The notes: generated from the sequence alone by a model not told the origin. Shown: positions 1 to 12,775, numbered from the stretch's first letter. The stretch is 64,000 nucleotides of DNA from Patiria pectinifera (GCA_029964075.1 CM057138.1:12828932-12892931), one strand, 5' to 3'. Translations and numbers: made by a program.

Positions 1-85
1 GCTTCTGCAATAATCTTTGCCTCCACTGCATAATTTACAATGCATTATTATTTTTAGGTGGACAAATTAATGAGGTTGGTGATAG

Positions 86-545
86 TTTACAAAGCGTATT
101 CCTGTGGGGATAGCAAGCAGGCTCACCGTGTACTAGACAGGCGAATTATAGAACATGCTGAGCCGTTTGGAATTGAATCTATTTGTATATTTCTGGGAAA
201 AAAAACACACTCCCGCATCTGCCTAATATGATTCAAATATGCTAACCCCAACTACATGAATTTCAAAACAGTACAGCAAAAACTTCGTTCACCTCTCAAT
301 GTATTACGAACATATTAATGAGCGTATATTCCTTTGGGGATCGCAAGCAGGATCATCGTGAACGGACAGGCGACATAGAACATGCTGAACCATACATCCA
401 ACCGTTTTGAATTAGAATCATTTTGGATAGTTCTGAAAACGCACAACTCCGGCATCTGCCTAATGAGATTCAAAATATGCTAACCCCGGCTGAGTGTATT
501 TCAAAACGGTACAAAATGCGTTCACCTCGCGATTTATAAACATCG
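86..545. repeat. Two-copy tandem duplication, unit about 230 bp
   Basis: About 90-312 and 320-545 align along their length. Shared blocks include GGGGAT.GCAAGCAGG, ACAGGCGA, ATAGAACATGCTGA, GCATCTGCCTAAT, ATATGCTAACCCC and CGTTCACCTC. Identity is roughly 75-80% by eye with small gaps. No coding potential. The first copy may have further copies left of the window. Confidence 0.8.
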
Positions 546-743
546 ATGAAATTCGAAATTTTATTCACACACTAACTGAGAAATTAAGAACCCAGATCTG
601 TTTTACGCAATATGCAATATTGTCTAACTGAACAATGTTCATTAAACAGCAATGGTATATGATTGAAGATTGAAACGGTCGGATGATTGAAGAGTCCCAT
701 ACCTCACAACCCTTTATTTCGTTCTAGATTGGTCAGGGTAATG

Positions 744-1000
744 CAGGTGCGGATCCATTGGGGGGTGGTTAGGGTCAACCCCCCGCTCCGTCATTTTTTT
801 CCATGGAATTTTTTAAAATATTGTAACCCCCCCCCCCTTGCTCTCTGACACCCAAAAAAAAATTGCTATTAATAATGTCAGCCAGATCCAGCTTGCTTAA
901 GGGGGGTATTTGTACGCTATTCCGTAATATAGCGTTAATAATCATCGCATTTAAACAGCGCCCCTATTGAAAGTATGGTACGAGCCCCCCAACCGGAGGC
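744..1000. mobile_element. G/C-run MITE, GCGGATCCA family (degenerate copy)
   Basis: Opens with CAGGTGCGGATCCATTGGGG and has long C and A runs. An inner block (TAATATAGCGTTAATAATC, then TTTAAACAGCGCCCCTATTG) matches 50180-50245. The right end is decayed. No ORF. Confidence 0.6.
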
Positions 1001-4000
1001 CAGGTGTCCAGATAATAAAACATGCCTACATTTCAGATTGTTTTGCTGATGAAACCCCCCCCCCTGCAAAAAGTTCCTCGATCCGCCCCTGTACTGAATT
1101 TATATTTAAATATAATTCAAATATAGATGCTGAGAAAAAATCAGGTGGGTACCGACAATAAAAGAAACCCAACGATTCAATCATTCATTCAGTCATTCAT
1201 TTAAGTTTAGCTCTCAGTTGCATTCAACAGCTGTTGAGCCGGCATGGAGAGTCATGCAGTCCAACGCCCAACATAAAATAATTTGATGTGTTCAATGGTT
1301 ACCTATTTTGGCTGCATGCGACGAATTTTCTAGGGCCTACTTAGCAACTTTGCGTGCTTACAGTATGTATTCTCCGTAAAGAAAGCCTTAGACAACCAGA
1401 ATCTGGGACACCAAATTCTGGACACAAAAAGGAATTTCAATTTTATGCAGTCATTGCAGTGTACCATTTGACCACGTGATATTGAAAGTCATTCTGTGTC
1501 CAAATGTGAGAGGGACGGGGAATAACAATATTGCATGATGTGTTTCGTTTAACACTCGGGAACTGGGAAATTGTCACCAAAGGCATGTTTAAATGCTAAT
1601 AGCGCATACTACACAAACCCATCAATGCAGCTTATTAATAATGGATAAATCGTGAGCGCAGGAGCATAAAGAAAATTAAAAATCGTTAAGAGAACATCAT
1701 CACAGTCTTGTTGCGTAACACCAAGGTCTTCGGACAATGGCTCATGAGAGGTGGTTCACGAATGCTTGATACATTTAGTGAAACGCGTACACAGCGTACA
1801 GCACCGAGTACAATTGTCTATACTAATGAATAGGTTTCGGTGTGCGCAAAATAGCGGCTACATAATGATTCAAAAGGGGGGAAAATACAACAGCATCAAT
1901 TGTACTTCCATGTAGATCATTCTATAAAATTGAGGTCCATAATTGTCCTACCCCTGTTAAATTTTACATGTAGGATTTCAATAATCATGTATGCAGTCCT
2001 TCATGCAGTTGTCCTCCGATGGTGAATATGATAAGCAAATACTACCTTCCAAATAAAAAAAATCGTTTGAGGTCAATTGCAATGACAATAGAATCCCAAA
2101 TTACAAGGTTCAGTGGTGACAGGTCCAGGGTAAAGGTCACATTTGAGCCTTAAATTATGGAATGACCATCATAGGCCTTCAAACTTTGAACGTTAATATC
2201 ACCCAAATATGAAGTATTATAAATTTCTTTTGCAAATTTGTGGTCATTGCTGCTTTTAACATATAGAGTTAATATGATTCAATACAATTTTTTCCAGACT
2301 AATTGTCCTTTTTGTCGATGGTATTATCTTCAGATTTATATTGACTAGTTCAAAGTATATAGTGGATTATCAGGTTATATTGTTCATGTATAAGGAAATG
2401 CGATTACTGAGCCCATACTATAATGCACAGGGGTGACCTAAGCCAATTCTCATTATCATAAAATAGCAGCAGAATAGATTGGTTGTTTCATTTTAAGCAG
2501 AGCCACCAAATTACCTGCAACCACTTTAAGAGTGTATTTTGTGTGTAGTCATACTGAATGCTAATTGTGAATTATGCTTTTATGGACCCAAATTAAATGA
2601 AATAATTAAGAACGCAAATGAATTTAATTATTTAAAGAATTGAACATCTAAATTAATCGATGGCTTTTATTTTAAATGTTCACACATGTTGCACCTTTAA
2701 TGTGGCAACGGAATTGAAAATGCAAGTGGCCTTGTCGGTTCGTAATTCATCATGGAGAATCATGTATTTCCTGGTATTGTTTCAATTCCTAATATCAGTG
2801 AGGCATGCACGCACGCAATGACATTAATGGGTCAATAATTACCTCGCCAACATGAGTAATATAGGGACACAAACTGTGCATTTGCTACGAATGAAGACGA
2901 GAACATGAAATTTCATGACGATCTGCATCTAAATATTAAAAAAAGATTGTAAATACAGATCCATATGGGGGCGGGGCAGTTGAGGAAGAAATGGGACGGA
3001 CTAGTACTTCAACTGAAAGAAACCACGAAATTTAAATACATCACAGACTTCCCGGTTTGTATGCATTTCTTTAATTTTTTAATTAAGTTATAAGTAATCA
3101 GTGAAGCAAAATCATATCCTAACTTTATTTTGACCGTCGTGCAGTTCGACATGGATCAAAAACATCAGTACAATATTATTTTCAAATAATATAAATTGCC
3201 TGATGTTGAAATGCAAAACAGTATTTCCAGTAGGTCAATACGCCTCTGCCTGAATAAACAAAGCCATCTCCATAATTCTGCAGGCAATAAACCCACGATT
3301 GCAATAGAATCACTAGAATACATCAATCTATAGCACCCTAGTGCAAAATAGCAAATAGTCAATTATTCTCCGATTTCTCGAAGGAAGAACATTCCGAATT
3401 TCAAACACCTTACCTCCGCGATCCATTGTCTCCGTTGTTCACACGACGATGCCACACATCAGACTGATATTATATCTGCACTCCTATGTACAGTTGCAGC
3501 AGCGTATTTATGATACTGAATAATATATGCGCGCCGTAGACGCGTACCGTGCGGTGCGGGCATATAGCTTGATAGACTTGATTCACGAGTCGGCTATATA
3601 AAAGGGTTCATGACATGCATCTTACTTTGGAATAAATTTTGTGCACCTCGCTATTCCTCTTAAATGTATGAATCCCACTTGACATCCCTTATTGGTTAAT
3701 TGTTACCAGGCGCGGTTCTAGAGCCATATTTTTTTTTTGGGGGGGGGGACCTGGCAAGGTGGATCCAGAATTGTTTTCAGGGAGGCGTGCTAAAATGTAG
3801 ACGGGTTATTTTCTCCGGACACTTAGGTCTTTGAAAATCAATACGTGGGGGCCCTCCCCCAGCAACTTTATCCAAAATTTCGGCATATGTTGGTGCTGAA
3901 ATAGCTGTAACTTTGAGGTTTCTGCCTAAAATGACATCACAGTTTTGCTCATAATATGCAAATTGGCATTAGCATTAAAACCAAAAAGGCACCGAAATGC

Positions 4001-4493
4001 CATTAAAAATGGCAAGATGAAAATTCAAAGTAAGGTTTCTTTAATAGTAGCACTACTAGTACTCGTAATCGCAGTCGTGGTAAGGTATACTCGTACTCGA
4101 CTGCTATCTTCATCTTCACCACCACCATCAATGTTATAGCTATCATCAGCAACTGTACGGTATCAGTACCACATGTTGCATGACAAGGTTCATCGTGTAC
4201 ACGTCAAAATAATTCAAAATAATATAATTATTTCAACAAGGCCTGTTTTGTGAATATATACCTGTGTTGCATTCATTTCGCGGCAGCAGTGAAAAGCAAA
4301 GTGTGTGAAGAGTTATGTTCAAAGCAGTAATTAAGGAGTATAATGAGTATAAACAGCGTAGATTCTATTGAGCATGTCATACCAATGAACATCAGGCAAA
4401 ATAATAGAAGAAAGCTTTGGTTTTACAAAGATACGAATGTAACTTATCGTTTTAGCACTGAAAAAAAATTGAATGTACATAAATTTGAAAATA
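1001..4493. other. Intergenic DNA, no gene seen
   Basis: A+T-rich sequence with no recognisable coding exon, RNA gene or complete element. A partial G-run repeat lies at 3710-3790 (GGCGCGGTTCTAGAG followed by T and G runs), probably related to the GCGGATCCAG family. (CA)n-like and poly-A tracts are short. Confidence 0.5.
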
Positions 4494-4949
4494 CTACTTG
4501 TCGTCTAACGTAGGGTGACAATCTCAACCAGACATCAAACAGCAGTTGGGATGTAGCTCGATGCAACATGCATCTGGATTTGTTTATGTTTTTTCCTATA
4601 TTTCACCCGATGTACGCAGAATATTCAAATTATTATGTGTACAGATGTCAGTTAGATTTGCTATATTTGATATTATAATTATTATACTAATATGATGCAT
4701 TGGACAGCTGGCTAAATTTAAATGCTAATGAGCTAACAATTTCTGGCGCTGGTCATTGTTGTACAACGATAAGACAACACGTGTTCTGGCTGGAAAGGTG
4801 GCTTCTGCATTAAGTCATATGCACGACCAGTCTACTGAAAATGCAAATTTTGATTGCCTAATTATAACAAAGCATGGTTGGTTTTGAGCGATAGGCTTGC
4901 CTCTTGGTCGGTCACGCTCTTTAACCACAGACATACCCGCTTCTTTATA

Positions 4950-5421
4950 GGTTGCAGACCAGTAAATCGGTCCGAAATTGCCTTCACCGGCCAAATCACA
5001 ATTTGCATGCCCTCAAAATCTCCGGTATTTGAGCGTGCTGTGGGCCAAGAACTTGAGGGTTTGTAAAAAAAATATGGGTGGAAGCCGTGCACAGGACTGT
5101 GAGCTTGTAGTTCCGGTCAATTTGGATGAAATTTGGGCCCTTAAAGAGCTCTATTTTGCAATGGAGTGTAGGCATCGTTTTTCATAATGGCGATGGGCTT
5201 CAGGACTATTTTCAGGGGTGATAATCTTCGGATGGAAATTCCTCCTAAAAGTCACCAGTTGACCCCCAAAAAGTTGAAAAGAAAATGAAAGATGATGAAA
5301 CAAGCTTTAATTTGATGTGTGTCTCGAACACCTTGGAGAGTTGTGAGTATTTTTCCCGAATTTCTGAAGTGGGAGCATTTACCATAGGGGTCTATGGAAG
5401 TTTATTTACTGGTCTGCAAAC
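4950..5421. mobile_element. MITE family A, 472 bp, inserted in array unit 1
   Basis: Terminal inverted repeats GGTTGCAGACCAGTAAAT and ATTTACTGGTCTGCAAAC. Units 2 and 3 have no element at the matching place (about 7512 and 10353), so this is an insertion into unit 1 only. The same family recurs at 19086-19546 and as inverted remnants in every unit. No transposase frame, so it is non-autonomous. A TA target duplication is possible but the junctions have drifted. Confidence 0.85.
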
Positions 5422-5518
5422 ATAACTATAATGCAAGTCGCGACGAACTGATATGCAGTGGCCGGCTTGCTGCCTCTCTTCAGCGCCCTCTGTCGTCACA
5501 TGTCTTGGAGCTCCATCG

Positions 5519-5640
5519 GTGTGCAGACCAGTAAACAAACTGCCATAGACCCCAATGCTAAAATTTGCCCCCACTTCAGAAATTCAGGACGAAAACTCAC
5601 AACTCTCCAAGGTGCTCGAGACTCGTATCAAATGAAAGGG
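5519..5640 (-). mobile_element. MITE family A remnant, inverted (unit 1)
   Basis: Reverse complement of the right end of the 4950-5421 element, starting GTGCAGACCAGTAAACAAAC and stopping at ATCAAATGAAAGGG, where unit 1 has its large deletion. Confidence 0.8.
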
Positions 5641-5726
5641 AACATTGCGACAATGAAATAAAGACATTATAGCTGGACTGAATTTTGTATTTTCGACCAA
5701 TTTTAAAACTTAACATCGAACGATTA

Positions 5727-6104
5727 GGCCAAAAAAAACAAGTCTCCGGTTTCTGGTATGGAGCTTGCCCCAAAAGTGGTGCGGCGACGCGGCTTTTTTT
5801 TTTTTTTTACCTGTTTTTTTTTTTTTTTGGCTTCAAATGTCGGCTGATGACTGCAAATGGTGCCCGACTAAACTTAGTGCAAATATATGGGAGTCGAGAG
5901 AGGCCACATAAATCTTATTCTCGATCATAACCCCATCTAAAAACACGTTAAAATTGTGCAGCAACAGAATTCCAGGCAAACCAGTGAGTTTGGCGGTTTT
6001 GAAACATCATCTTGTATTGAAAAAAACACTTTTTCATTTTGCCGACGCGCATGGCTACGGCGACGCGCGCGCATACCAGAAACCGGAGACTTTTTTTTTT
6101 GGCC
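5727..6104. mobile_element. Harbinger-type MITE, 378 bp, TTA target duplication
   Basis: Ends are GGCCAAAAAAAACAAGTCTC and GAGACTTTTTTTTTTGGCC, with near-identical inverted repeats of about 33 bp that continue into CCGGTTTCTGGTATG. TTA at 5724-5726 repeats as TTA at 6105-6107. Units 2 and 3 keep the empty site (ATCGAACGATTACAGTACAA at about 8947 and 11813) with a single TTA. A 3-bp TTA duplication with GGC-type ends is typical of PIF/Harbinger; the family call is inference. No transposase frame. Confidence 0.9.
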
Positions 6105-6564
6105 TTACAGTACAAGCTCTCAAAATAACAAATTAATCATTCTTGCAATTGTCCTCTGATAGAAAAGAAAGAAAATAAAACAAAAAGTTATGTGGCGATG
6201 GCCAAGTCTTCAGGAGTCGGACTTATGACCCTAACTCAATGAGCCCCTTACCGACTTCCATATAGAACTCTTCTGGGACTCGGTACCCGGCCCACCACAC
6301 CTCCTTCCCTGTCCATCCATGTAACTCGAAAGTCAGGCACCATAAAGGGAGGAAACGAGGTGGCACCCTAAGCCTTGCTGCCGAGTCAGCAAAAGAACCC
6401 CGTACCTATACGCAGACGCCAACCTGGACTTCGCGGACAGTCCCAACTTGTGAGTCAGCTTACCGACCGACCGAGCTAACTGCTGTTGGTAAATGACGAC
6501 GGGAAATTAATACTCTTAAATGACAGAACCGCGGGCATCAAAAACCACAAAAAATGACACCAAG

Positions 6565-6625
6565 CGGGTTCGAACCCCTAACCCTGGGTCCGCTGTCAGA
6601 CAGCTTAACAACTAGGCTGTTTCAG
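6565..6625 (-). repeat. tRNA-like SINE module in array unit 1
   Basis: On the minus strand CCTAGTTGTTAAGCTG resembles a pol III A box and GGGTTCGAACCC is a B box, with tRNA-head spacing. Copies at about 9418-9478 and 12282-12342. It does not fold as a full functional tRNA by eye. A second tRNA-like stretch (TAGCTCGGTCGGTTGGTAAG) lies about 80 bp further along the minus strand. Confidence 0.6.
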
Positions 6626-7606
6626 TAGGTGCTTTTCTCTTTGCGTTTAAAATGTAATCCTTATTTCCGCAGTGGGAGAGTGACTTTGTGTTTCATAGCT
6701 GCACGAAAGATGCATCAGAATCGTGCTATACGCATGAATACTGTTACGTAACTCTTTCCTACAATCATTCTTATGTACCGAGTAGTTGACTATTCAGAGT
6801 TACTACGAGCAATTAACATAACCAAGCTCGTCCTTATTCTGTCTCATCAATTATTGTTTCGCGTCGCGCGTCTTTCCGCCGGCACTGACATGTTGTTATG
6901 ATTGAGAGAAATTTTAGCAAGTTTCCCATACCTTATTTTGATATCAAACTGCATGCTGACCCGTACTGACCCAAACTGCTGACCCGTCAATTGTTCCTTC
7001 TCTCAACCCCGGGGTGGGCAGAGCCGGGGGGCTGGGGGCATTTCCCCCCCCCCTTACTTGTCGTCGAACGTAGGGCGACAATCTCAACCAGACATCAAAC
7101 AGCAGTTGGGATGTAACTCGATGCAACATGCATCTGGATTTGTTTATGTTTTTCCTATATTTCACCCGATGTACGCAGAATATTCAAATTATGATTGTGT
7201 ACCGATTTCAGTTAGATGTGCAATATTTCATATTTTAATTATTATACTAATATGATACATTGGAGAGCTGACTACATTTAAATGCTAATGAGACAACAAT
7301 TAAATATGGCTCTGGTCATTGTACAACAATAACACAACACGTGTTCTGGCTGGAAAGGTCGCTTCTGCAATAAGTCATATAATATGCACGACCCGTCTGC
7401 TGAAAATGCAAATTTTGATTGCCTAATTATTACAAAGCATGGTTGGTTTTGAGCGATAGGCTTGCCTCTAGGTCAGTCACGCTCTTTAACCACAGACATA
7501 CCCGCCTTTTTAACTATAATGGAGGTCGCGACGGACTGATACGCAGTGGCCAGCTTGCTGCCTCTCTGCAGCGCCCTCTGTCGTCACACGTCTTGGTGCT
7601 CCATCG

Positions 7607-7838
7607 GGGTGCAGACCAGTAAATAAACTGGCATAGACCCCAATGCTAAAATTTACCCCCACTTCAGAAATTCAGGGCAAAAACTCACAACTTTCCAAGG
7701 TGCTCGAGGCACGTATCAAATGAAAGGTTATTTCATCATCTTCCATTTTCTTTTCAATTTTTTTTGGGGAAAATCTAATCTGATGACCTTTTGGAGAAAT
7801 TTCCATCAAAAGATTATCATTCCTTAAAATAGTCCTGA
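7607..7838 (-). mobile_element. MITE family A remnant, inverted (unit 2)
   Basis: Reverse complement of the right half of family A, from GGTGCAGACCAGTAAATAAA to ATAGTCCTGA. The left half and second terminal repeat are missing, so it was already truncated before the units duplicated. Confidence 0.8.
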
Positions 7839-9417
7839 CGGCAGGGTTTGAAATAAGCGGTAGCCCGCTAGTCAAATGCTAGTCAAAACAACGGCGGGCA
7901 AGAAAAACTATTCCTAACGTAGCCCGGCTGGCGAGTCCAAAGTTATTGGGATACGGCAAAGATGAAAAAAAAAAACCCGGAAGAAATAAATCATGAAATT
8001 CAGAAATCACATCCATCCATTTGTGTATAATTTTATCAACTGTTTTAACGAGTTAAGTCATATCTGTTTATAAATTATACTGACAAAATTGCCTCAGGAT
8101 AGATGAGAAATCATTTGGAAATGGGTAAAAGCGAATTTTACCTACGACCAATTTTCGTCTCCTTGTTCGATCACGTCTGTTTTCACCATAGACATAGAAT
8201 GGTTTTCACATCGCGTGCTTGCGTGAGAACGAAATGATAACGACGCGAAGATTTTAATACCTACCTACATCTGATGGATTCTAGATTTCATTTGGATCAC
8301 GTTTTGATACTATTATTAAAATCATCACATGAATATTCATGCTTAAACGAGTGATGGAGTTCCAAGAGTCCACACAGAAGTTTTCGTTTCGGAAGTTACA
8401 GGTCCATTTTTTGCAGGATATTTCTCTTTCTCATCATGCAATTTTTCAGTTTCAATAAAATTCCTCCGTTGTTTTTTTTTTAAAGAAATCAATATACCAA
8501 ATTAATTTTAAAAACTCTGACTTTTACACGTTAATTATTCTTTCGAGGGGCCCTAAAGCGCCACTGGCAGGCCCGGTTTAAGTGTTTCGTAGGCCCTAGG
8601 CACCAGTGTTCCGAAGAATGGAGAAGGAAGGGGAAAGGAAGGGGGATAAGAACAAAGTGGAGAATGTAAATGACACCGCTGCTCAAAATTCCGCGAAGCT
8701 AAAATCCGGTTCTTAAACCCATGTCAAAAAATTGTACATTCTGTCATGTCGGCACAAGCTGCCGCGCGAAGTCGCTTCATATACGGGGGTTGACAGCTGC
8801 AGCTGTGCATATTCAAAAAAATGAAAATATAGGATTTAAAGACCCCCCACCCCCTGCAGTCTGGGATCAGGGAACATTGCGACAATGAAATAAAGACATT
8901 ATAGCTGGACTGAATTTTGTATTTTCGACCAATTTTAAAACTTAATATCGAACGATTACAGTACAAGCTCTCAAAATAACAAATTAATCATTCTTGCAAT
9001 TGTCTTCCGATAGAAAAGAAAGGAAAAAAAACCAAAAAGTTATGTGGCGATGGCCAAGTCTTCAGGAGTCGGACTTATGACCCTAACTCAATGAGCCCCT
9101 TACCGACTTCCATATAGAACTCTTCTGGGACTCGGTACCCGGCCCACCACACCTCCTTCCCTGTCCATCCATGTAACTCGAAAGTCAGGCACCATAAAGG
9201 GAGGAAACGAGGTGGCACCCTAAGCCTTGCTGCCGAGTCAGCAAAAGAACCCCGTACCTATACGCAGATGCCAACCTGGACTTCGCAGACAGTCCCAACT
9301 TGTGAGTCAGCTTACCGACCGACCGAGCTAACTGCTGTTGGTAAATAACGGCGGGAAATTAATACTCTTAAATGACAGAACCGCGGGCATTGAGAACCAC
9401 AAAAATGACACCAAGCG

Positions 9418-9478
9418 GGTTCGAACCCCTAACCCTGGGTCCGCTGTCAGACAGCTTAACAACTAGGCTGTTTCAGTA
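9418..9478 (-). repeat. tRNA-like SINE module in array unit 2
   Basis: Same A-box-like and B-box sequence as in unit 1, minus strand, duplicated with the unit. Confidence 0.6.
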
Positions 9479-10449
9479 GGTGCTTTTCTCTTTGCGTTTA
9501 AAACGTAATCCTTATTTCCGCAGTGGGAGAGTGACTTTGTGTTTCATAGCTGCACGAAAGATGCATCAGAATCGTGCTATACGCATGAATACTGTTAAGT
9601 AACTCTTTCCTACAATCATTCTTATGTACCGAGTAGTTGACTATTCAGAGTTACTACGAGCAATTAACATAACCAAGCTCGTCCTTATTCTGTCTCATCA
9701 ATTATTGTTTCGCGTCGCGCGTCTTTCCGCCGGCACTGACATGTTGTTATGATTGAGAGAAATTTTAGCAAGTTTCCCATACCTTATTTTGATATCAAAC
9801 TGCATGCTGACCCGTACTGACCCAAACTGCTGACCCGTCAATTGTTCCTTCTCTCAACCCCGGGGCAGAGCCGGGGGGCTGGGGGCATTCCCCCCCTTAC
9901 TTGTCGTCGAACGTAGGGCGACAATCTCAACCAGACATCAAACAGCAGTTGGGATGTAACTCGATGCAACATGCATCTGGATTTGTTTATGTTTTTCCTA
10001 TATTTCACCCGATGTACGCAGAATATTCAAATTATGATTGTGTACCGATTTCAGTTAGATGTGCAATATTTCATATTTTAATTATTATACTAATATGATA
10101 CATTGGAGAGCTGACTACATTTAAATGCTAATGAGACAACAATTAAATATGGCTCTGGTCATTGTACAACAATAACACAACACGTGTTCTGGCTGGAAAG
10201 GTCGCTTCCGCAATAAGTCATATAATATGCACGACCCGTCTGCTGAAAATGCAAATTTTGATTGCCTAATTATTACAAAGCATGGTTGGTTTTGAGCGAT
10301 AGGCTTGCCTCGTGGTCGGTCACGCTCTTTAACTACAGACGTACCCGCCTTTTTAACTATAATGCAGGTCGCGACGGACTGATACGCAGTGGCCGGCTTG
10401 CTGCCTCTCTGCAGCGCCCTCTGTCGTCACACGTCTTGGTGCTCCTTCG

Positions 10450-10678
10450 GGGTGCAGACCAGTAAATAAACTGCCATAGACCCCAATGCTAAAATTTGCC
10501 CCCACTTCAGAAATTCTGGACAAAAACTCACAACTCTCCAAGGTGCTCGAGACTCGTATCAAATGAAAGCTTATTTCATGATCTTTCATTTTCTTTTCAA
10601 TTGTTTTGGGGTAATTTAATCTGATGACTTTTGGGAGAAATTTTCATCAGAAGATGATCATCCCTTAAATAGTTATGA
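10450..10678 (-). mobile_element. MITE family A remnant, inverted (unit 3)
   Basis: Same truncated copy as in unit 2, at the same place in the unit, ending at the same breakpoint before CGGCAGGGTT. Confidence 0.8.
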
Positions 10679-12281
10679 CGGCAGGGTTGGAAATTAGCGG
10701 TAGCCCGCTAGTCAAATGTTAGTCAAAACAACGGCGGGCAAGTCAAACTATTCCTTACGTAGCCCGGCTGGCGAGTCCAAAATTATTGGGATACGGCAAA
10801 GATAAAAAAAAACCGGAAGAAATAAATCATGAAATTCAGAAATCACATCCATCCAATTGTGTACAATTTTATCAACTGTTTTAACGGGTTAAGTCATAAG
10901 ATCTGTTTATAAATAATACTGACAAAATTGCCTCAGAAGAGATGAGAAATCATTTGGAAATGGGTAAAAGCGAATTTTACCTACGACCTATTTTCGTCTC
11001 CTTGTTCGATCACGTCTGTTTTCACCATAGACATAGAATAAATTAAGTTCTATATCTATGGTTTTCACATTGCGTACTTGCGTAAAAACGAAATGATAAC
11101 GACGCAAAGATTTTAATACCTACCTACATCTGATGGATTCTAGATTTCATTTGGATCACGTTTTGATACTATTATTAAAATCATACCATGAATATTCATG
11201 CTAAAACGAGTGATTGAGTTCCACGAGTCCACACGGAAGTTTTCGTTTCGGAAGTGACAGGTCCATTTTTTGCAGGATATTTCTCTTTCTCATCATGCAA
11301 TTTTTCAGTTTCAATAAAATTCCTCCGTTGTTTTTTTTAAAAAGAAATCAATATACCAAATTAATTTTAAAAACTCTGACTTTTACACGTAAATTATTCT
11401 TTCGAGGGGCCCTAAAGCGCCACTGGCAGGCCCAGATTAAGTGTTTCGTAGGCCCCAGGCACCAGTGTTCCGAAGAATGGAGAAGGAAGGGGAAAGGAAG
11501 GGGGAATAAGAACAAAGTGTGGAGAATGTAAATAATAAACACCGCTGATCAAAACTCCGCGAAGCTAAAATCCGGTTCTTAAACCCATGTCAAAAGATTG
11601 TACATTATGTCATGTCGGCACAAGCTGCCGCGCGAAGTCGCTTCATATACGGGGGTTGACAGCTGCAGCTGTGCATATTCAAAAAATGAAAATATACGAT
11701 TTAAAGACCCCCCCCCCCCTGCAGTCTGGGATCAGGGAACATTGCGACAATGAAATAAAGACATTATAGCTTGACTGAATTTTGTATTTTCGACCAATTT
11801 TAAAACTTAATATCGAACGATTACAGTACAAGCTCTCAAAATAACAAATTAATCATTCTTGCAATTGTCCTCCGATAGAAAAGAAAGGAAAAAAACCAAA
11901 AAGTTATGTGGCGATGGCCAAGTCTTCAGGAGTCGGACACTTATGACCCTAACTCAATGAGCCCCTTACCGACTTCCATATAGAACTCTTCTGGGACTCG
12001 GTACCCGGCCCACCACACCTCCTTCCCTGTCCATCCATGTAACTCGAAAGTCAGGCACCATAAAGGGAGGAAACGAGGTGGCACCCTAAGCCTTGCTGCC
12101 GAGTCAGCAAAAGAACCCCGTACCTATACGCAGACGCCAACCTGGACTTCGCGGACAGTCCCAACTTGTGAGTCAGCTTACCAACCGACCGAGCTAACTG
12201 CTGTTGGTAAATGACGACGGGAAATTAATACTCTTAAATGACAGAACCGCGGGCATCAAAAACCACAAAAATGACACCAAG

Positions 12282-12342
12282 CGGGTTCGAACCCCTAACC
12301 CTGGGTCCGCTGTCAGACAGCTTAACAACTAGGCTGTTTCAG
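12282..12342 (-). repeat. tRNA-like SINE module in array unit 3
   Basis: Same module as in units 1 and 2, minus strand; B box GGTTCGAACCC intact. Confidence 0.6.
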
Positions 12343-12775
12343 TAGGTGCTTTTCTCTTTGCGTTTAAAACGTAATCCTTATTTCCGCAGTGGGAGAGTGA
12401 CTTTGTGTTTCATAGCTGCACGAAAGATGCATCAGAATCGTGCTATACGCATGAATACTGTTAAGTAACTCTTTCCTACAATCATTCTTATGTACCGAGT
12501 AGTTGACTATTCAGAGTTACTACGAGCAATTAACATAACCAAGCTCGTCCTTATTCTGTCTCATCAATTATTGTTTCGCGTCGCGCGTCTTTCCGTCGGC
12601 ACTGACAATGTTGCTATGATTGAGAGAAATTTTAGCAAGTTTCCCATACCTCATTTTGATATCAAACTGCATGCTGACCCGTACTGACCCAAACTGCTGA
12701 CCCGTCAATTGTACCTTCTCTCAACCGGGGGGCAGAACCGGGGGCTGGGGGGCATTTGTCCCCCCCCCCCAGATT

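Larger units (their letters stand above)
4494..12775. repeat. Tandem array, three copies of a 2.85-kb unit
   Basis: Unit starts (ACTTGTCGTCKAACGTAGGG) are at about 4496, 7057 and 9899, so copies are about 4494-7055, 7056-9897 and 9898-12775. Units 2 and 3 are nearly identical for 2.84 kb. Unit 1 has the same ends but carries two inserted elements and lacks about 1.14 kb. No open frame longer than about 105 codons, and none resembles a known protein. Each unit ends in a G/C-run stretch (GAGCCGGGGGGCTGGGGGCA). Whether the unit is a satellite-like duplication or a composite transposon is not clear. Confidence 0.9.

Noticed and set aside
6565..6625. tRNA gene on the minus strand (also 9418, 12282, 23862, 56610)
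   Set aside because: Only A/B-box-like promoters of SINE heads are seen; acceptor and anticodon stems do not pair well by eye, and copies sit inside repeats.
11214..11531. 105-codon frame in array unit 3 as a possible transposon protein
   Set aside because: The matching frame is broken in unit 2 and shows no transposase or RT motif.
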